Source of the DNA: Desulfobulbaceae bacterium | Lineage (GTDB): Bacteria > Desulfobacterota > Desulfobulbia > Desulfobulbales > Desulfocapsaceae | DNA: 8,071 nt | Direction of reading: 5' to 3' | Assembly: GCA_030632405.1 (NCBI GenBank) | Contig: DAOVUU010000094.1 | Coordinates: 1-8,071 of the forward strand | In this document: positions 5,137 to 8,071 of the stretch, piece by piece | How the letters are laid out: the number at the start of each line of letters is the position of its first letter | Position numbering within the stretch: position 1 is the stretch's first letter | Translations under genes and position numbers: made by a program | Notes under the pieces: generated by a model | What the model was told of the DNA's origin: nothing | Database searches by the model: none | The model's input: the letters and a program-made list of their open reading frames with translations, nothing else

Positions 5137-6177
5137 ATGTCTAAACAGTCATCAAAAAGATTTACAATCCTGATAATGGTACTGACACTGGCACTCTTGA
5201 GTGGTGTTGTTTTCTCGACAGGAATGGGGTTTATCAGTATCTCGGCAGGAGAAATTCTGAGGACTGTTTTTTCCTCTCTAACCAACAGCCCCTCTCTTCT
5301 TGACGGCATTGACACTACAATCCCATATGTAGTTATGGATGTACGGCTGCCCCGAATTCTCACAGCCACCCTGGTTGGTGCGGGCCTTGCCATGAGTGGT
5401 GTTATCTACCAGGGTATTCTCCTGAACCCTCTTGCCGACCCGTACACACTTGGTATTTCCAGTGGGGCCGCCTTCGGAGCCTCGCTTGCTCTGCTGGCCA
5501 ACCTCACCATGTTCAACCAGTTTTCAATACCGCTTTTTGCTTTTACTGGAGCTGTGATAACTCTTTTTATTGTTATTCATCTCTCCACTTTTAATGGTCA
5601 AATTTCGGCAAATACTCTCATCCTGTCAGGCGTCATTGTTGGTGCAATTCTTTCAGCGGGAATCAGCTTTCTGAAATATCTGGCCGATGAACAGGTTGCC
5701 ATCATTATATTCTGGTTAATGGGATCCTTTATCTCCAGCAGCTGGAGTAGTGTTCTCACCATTGCTATAGCCGTACTTCTGGGAGGAATGGTAACTTTCT
5801 ATTTCGGTCGCGACCTGAATATCATCAGCCTTGGTTCCCGCTCCTCTGATGCACTCGGTGTAGAAACAGCAAAGGTTCGTATTATTCTTCTTCTTACAGC
5901 CTCTTTTGTCACCGCCATCTGTGTAGCAATGACAGGAATTATTGGTTTTATCGGTCTTATAGTACCTCACCTGATGCGTTTTTTTGTTGGACCGGACAAC
6001 CGAAAGCTGCTTCCTGTCTCGGCGATAGCCGGCGGTATCCTCCTGCTCTCAGCCGACACCATTACCAGAGCTGTGCTGCCGGTTGAAGTTCCCATCGGAG
6101 TACTCACAGCACTCATCGGCGGCCCGTTTTTCTGTGTTATTTTCAGGAAAAGACAAAAACGGGGCCGGCATGAATAA
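5137..6177 (+). CDS. btuC: BtuC-type ABC transporter permease (FecCD family)
   Basis: The membrane half of an importer for cobalamin or a related chelate. The chain is 346 residues, normal for the family, with about ten membrane helices. Family marks are PRILTATLVGAGLAMSG (about 72-88), NPLADPYTLGISSGA (about 97-111), the coupling-helix region with DALGV (about 238-242), GFIGLIVPHLMR (about 270-281) and EVPIGVLTALIGGPFF (about 317-332). I prefer the ATG at 5137; a TTG three codons upstream (5128) is possible. The spacer before it contains an AT-only inverted repeat and no strong Shine-Dalgarno sequence. The 3' end overlaps btuD by 8 bases (ATGAATAA), which suggests translational coupling. FecCD permeases also carry ferric siderophores and heme; B12 is assigned from the cbi neighbours. 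Confidence 0.88.
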   Translation: MSKQSSKRFTILIMVLTLALLSGVVFSTGMGFISISAGEILRTVFSSLTNSPSLLDGIDTTIPYVVMDVRLPRILTATLVGAGLAMSGVIYQGILLNPLADPYTLGISSGAAFGASLALLANLTMFNQFSIPLFAFTGAVITLFIVIHLSTFNGQISANTLILSGVIVGAILSAGISFLKYLADEQVAIIIFWLMGSFISSSWSSVLTIAIAVLLGGMVTFYFGRDLNIISLGSRSSDALGVETAKVRIILLLTASFVTAICVAMTGIIGFIGLIVPHLMRFFVGPDNRKLLPVSAIAGGILLLSADTITRAVLPVEVPIGVLTALIGGPFFCVIFRKRQKRGRHE

Positions 6178-6961
6178 TTTTCCACTCTATGATATAGACA
6201 ATGTCTCTTTTGCATACGACACGGCTATGGTACTAAAAGATCTCTGCATCAAGCTGCAGAAGGGAAAATTTTACGGCATCGTAGGCCCCAATGGCTGCGG
6301 AAAAACGACTTTCCTCGATCTATTGATCGGGAACAAAACACCCGGGTCAGGCTCAATCTTTTTTAAAAGCAAGCCCCTTCCCTCCTACCGCCGCAGGGAT
6401 CTGGCACACTGGATAAGCCTCGTCCCGCAGGAATTTGACACTGGTTTCGGCTACACCGTAGAAGAGGTAGTATTGATGGGACGCCACCCCTACATTAAAC
6501 GGTTTGGTTCACCGTCAGCAGAAGATTGGAATCATGTCGGTCGGGCGATGGAAACAATTGGTATCAGTGAGCTTAAAAACCGCTATACGAGTGAACTGTC
6601 CGGAGGGCAAAAACAGCGCGCCGTTGTCGCTCGTGCACTTGCACAGGATACAGATGTACTTATCTTTGATGAAGCTACTTCCAGCCTCGATGTAAAATAT
6701 ACGCTGCAGATTTTCAATGTTGCCAGGAAACTGGTAAATAAGGAAGACCGAACAGTAATTGCCGTCATACATGACCTCAATCTGGCTGCTGCCTATTGCG
6801 ATGAAATTGTTTTTATGAAAAATGGACGGATTCAACAACATGGAAATACAACGAAAGTAATGACCCCAGAAACAATAATGAACGTTTTTGGTGTCACCAC
6901 AGAAGTATCTCTTGATCCCTTCAGTCAGACTCACCAGGTGAGCTTTCAATATTGGGATTGA
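6170..6961 (+). CDS. btuD: BtuD-type ABC transporter ATPase
   Basis: The cytoplasmic ATPase that drives the BtuC permease. The chain is 263 residues, starting at the ATG at 6170 inside the end of btuC; in-frame ATGs further upstream lie deep within btuC and are rejected. All ATPase motifs are intact: Walker A GPNGCGKTT (39-47), Q-loop VPQEF (Gln87), signature LSGGQ (143-147), Walker B VLIFDE (163-168), D-loop SSLD (171-174) and H-loop His201 in AVIHDLN. The GYTVEEVVLMGRHPY segment (94-108) is typical of the FepC/BtuD/HmuV branch. The C-terminal tail (about 235-263) is short and ordinary. It is the third gene of the operon, 4 bases before btuF. Confidence 0.92.
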   Translation: MNNFPLYDIDNVSFAYDTAMVLKDLCIKLQKGKFYGIVGPNGCGKTTFLDLLIGNKTPGSGSIFFKSKPLPSYRRRDLAHWISLVPQEFDTGFGYTVEEVVLMGRHPYIKRFGSPSAEDWNHVGRAMETIGISELKNRYTSELSGGQKQRAVVARALAQDTDVLIFDEATSSLDVKYTLQIFNVARKLVNKEDRTVIAVIHDLNLAAAYCDEIVFMKNGRIQQHGNTTKVMTPETIMNVFGVTTEVSLDPFSQTHQVSFQYWD

Positions 6962-6965
6962 AATA

Positions 6966-7937
6966 ATGCACCTTTACCTCTGTCATCAAATCTTTTTATT
7001 TCTACGCTGTGTACACTTTGAAAGAAAACACCTCCTCCTTTTCTGCCTGCTGTTGACCCACACCATTCAGTCAGTTAATGCAGGACATGCATCGGTTATC
7101 ACAGATGATTCCGGGAGACAAATCCCAGTCAACAGACCTTTTACACGAATAATTTCTCTTTACTCCGCACATACCGAGAATCTCTGCAGGCTCGGGACAG
7201 AGAAACAGATCATAGGAATATCTCAATCAGACGACTATCCCCTGACAATTCTTGACAGACGACGCTTTTCCTATCGGGAAGATCCTGAAAAATTTATCGC
7301 AGCACACCCTGATCTGGTTCTGGTTCGACCCATGATAGAGAGATCCTATCCTCAATTTATAAAAAAACTCGAACAGGCGGGTATCACCGTATTTTCTCTG
7401 CAGCCAGGTTCCGTTGATGAACTTTTTACCTATTGGAAAACTTTAGGATTTCTCACAGGTAAAGAAAAAGAAGCAGACGAGATGATAATCTCCTTTAAAG
7501 CCGGTCTGAAAAAAGTACAGGACAAGGTCACAGATGTGCCGCCTGGATCAAGACCCAGGGTATATTTTGAATCTATTCACCGCAAAATGAAGACCTTCTC
7601 ACAAACCGGTATTGCAATGTATGTACTGGAACAGGCAGGCGGAATTAATATAGCTACAGACGCCCGGCAAGTACGAAAGACCAATATTGCCGCCTACTCT
7701 AAAGAACGTATCCTGAAACATGCAACTGAAATTGACATCTTTCTCGCCCAGAGAGGCAGAATGAACCCGATAAGTAGAAAGGATATCCTTGAAGAACCAG
7801 GCTTTAACGCGATAAAGGCTGTAAAAGAAAACCGAGTATTTCTTATTGAAGAATCCCTGGTATCACGGCCCACATTTCGCATTCTGGAAGGTATTGAAAA
7901 GCTCAACAGTCTCTTCTACCCAGCAAACCCAAACTAA
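6966..7937 (+). CDS. btuF: BtuF-type periplasmic binding protein
   Basis: The solute-binding component that delivers a corrinoid or similar chelate to BtuC. It has 323 residues. A basic patch (ERKH, 19-22) precedes the hydrophobic run LLLFCLLL, with probable cleavage after SVNA (about 39). No lipobox is evident, so it is likely a soluble periplasmic protein. The N terminus is unusual: residues 2-17 form an additional hydrophobic stretch before the usual signal sequence, and no better start is visible. The mature domain opens with VITDDSGRQIPVNRPFTRIISL, as in class III (BtuF/FecB/TroA) binding proteins, with a long central helix around 150-190. Glu71 in SAHTENL and Glu202 in VYFESI sit where this family has the two glutamates that dock on permease arginines. 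No Shine-Dalgarno sequence is visible; coupling to btuD is likely. Confidence 0.87.
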   Translation: MHLYLCHQIFLFLRCVHFERKHLLLFCLLLTHTIQSVNAGHASVITDDSGRQIPVNRPFTRIISLYSAHTENLCRLGTEKQIIGISQSDDYPLTILDRRRFSYREDPEKFIAAHPDLVLVRPMIERSYPQFIKKLEQAGITVFSLQPGSVDELFTYWKTLGFLTGKEKEADEMIISFKAGLKKVQDKVTDVPPGSRPRVYFESIHRKMKTFSQTGIAMYVLEQAGGINIATDARQVRKTNIAAYSKERILKHATEIDIFLAQRGRMNPISRKDILEEPGFNAIKAVKENRVFLIEESLVSRPTFRILEGIEKLNSLFYPANPN

Positions 7938-7946
7938 CTGCCAATT

Positions 7947-8071
7947 ATGGGGCATACACAAGTACCCTCTTTTATTATCGCAGGCACTTCGAGCGGCTCA
8001 GGTAAAACTACCATTGCCCTCGGATTGATGGCCGCATATAAGGCCCGGGGATTACGTGTGCAACCCTATAA
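7947..8071 (+). CDS. cbiA: cobyrinate a,c-diamide synthase, N-terminal fragment
   Basis: CbiA is an ATP- and glutamine-dependent enzyme that amidates the a and c side chains of cobyrinate. Only 41 codons lie in the window; the gene is cut by the right edge, not truncated. The start MGHTQVPSF leads into the P-loop [10 protein letters not shown] (about 13-22), then [19 protein letters not shown], the typical CbiA/CobB opening. It follows btuF by 9 bases in the same direction and is probably the fifth gene of the operon, linking import with late corrin synthesis. CbiP/CobQ or BioD also have similar P-loops, but the wording of this one fits CbiA best. Confidence 0.85.
   Translation, partial: MGHTQVPSFIIAGTSSGSGKTTIALGLMAAYKARGLRVQPY

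Noticed and set aside
6083..6169. Upstream ATG extension of btuD by 29 codons
   Set aside because: It lies wholly inside btuC. The product from 6170 aligns with a normal BtuD N terminus and the 8-base overlap is typical of coupled genes.
7846..8028. Plus-strand frame crossing the btuF end into cbiA
   Set aside because: It is out of frame with both btuF and the clear CbiA P-loop frame that starts at 7947.

Overview
The window is a cobalamin (vitamin B12) locus with a separate signalling module on its left. The gene set suggests a Gram-negative anaerobe, probably a sulfate reducer or relative in the Desulfobacterota (Desulfobulbales-like). It combines an anaerobic-pathway cobaltochelatase with a signal peptide (CbiK-P type, known from Desulfovibrio), CbiL, a BtuCDF-type importer and a PAS/LuxR regulator of a kind common in that phylum. 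The taxonomic call is inference; there is no marker gene here.

Layout. 1-343: no supportable gene. The minus strand here could fold into a back-to-back series of hairpins ending in a good intrinsic terminator (61-96). 342-1298 (-): a PAS sensor with coiled coils and a C-terminal LuxR-type helix-turn-helix. 1299-1891: a 593-base gap. It holds a promoter (1591-1620), a c-di-GMP-I (GEMM) riboswitch (1485-1560) and an overlapping terminator (1461-1498), all on the minus strand and driving the PAS/LuxR gene. It also holds a small inverted repeat beside the promoter, three tandem 7-mers (1797-1817) and two hairpins just after cbiL; I see nothing else there. 1892-3636 (-): cbiL and, upstream of it, cbiK, forming an operon. 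3637-4132: a 496-base divergent control region with a cobalamin riboswitch (3775-3921), its terminator (3676-3713) and a candidate promoter (3934-3963), all facing cbiK. The right half, leading to the plus-strand operon, shows no recognisable riboswitch. 4133-8071 (+): a Gate-domain membrane protein, btuC, btuD, btuF and the first 41 codons of cbiA, cut by the window edge.

How it works together. CbiK inserts cobalt into sirohydrochlorin and CbiL methylates the product at C20, two consecutive steps of anaerobic corrin synthesis. Both are shut down by cobalamin through the riboswitch. The plus-strand operon makes an ABC importer for a corrinoid or related metallo-tetrapyrrole, a membrane protein of unknown substrate, and CbiA for later a,c-diamidation. 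CbiK carries a signal peptide while CbiL is cytosolic, so the pathway appears to cross the inner membrane. The neighbouring transporters could carry the intermediates; this is a hypothesis.

Most notable: the c-di-GMP riboswitch on the PAS/LuxR gene, the unexplained structured minus-strand RNA just downstream of that gene, and the periplasmic-chelatase/Gate/BtuCDF arrangement.
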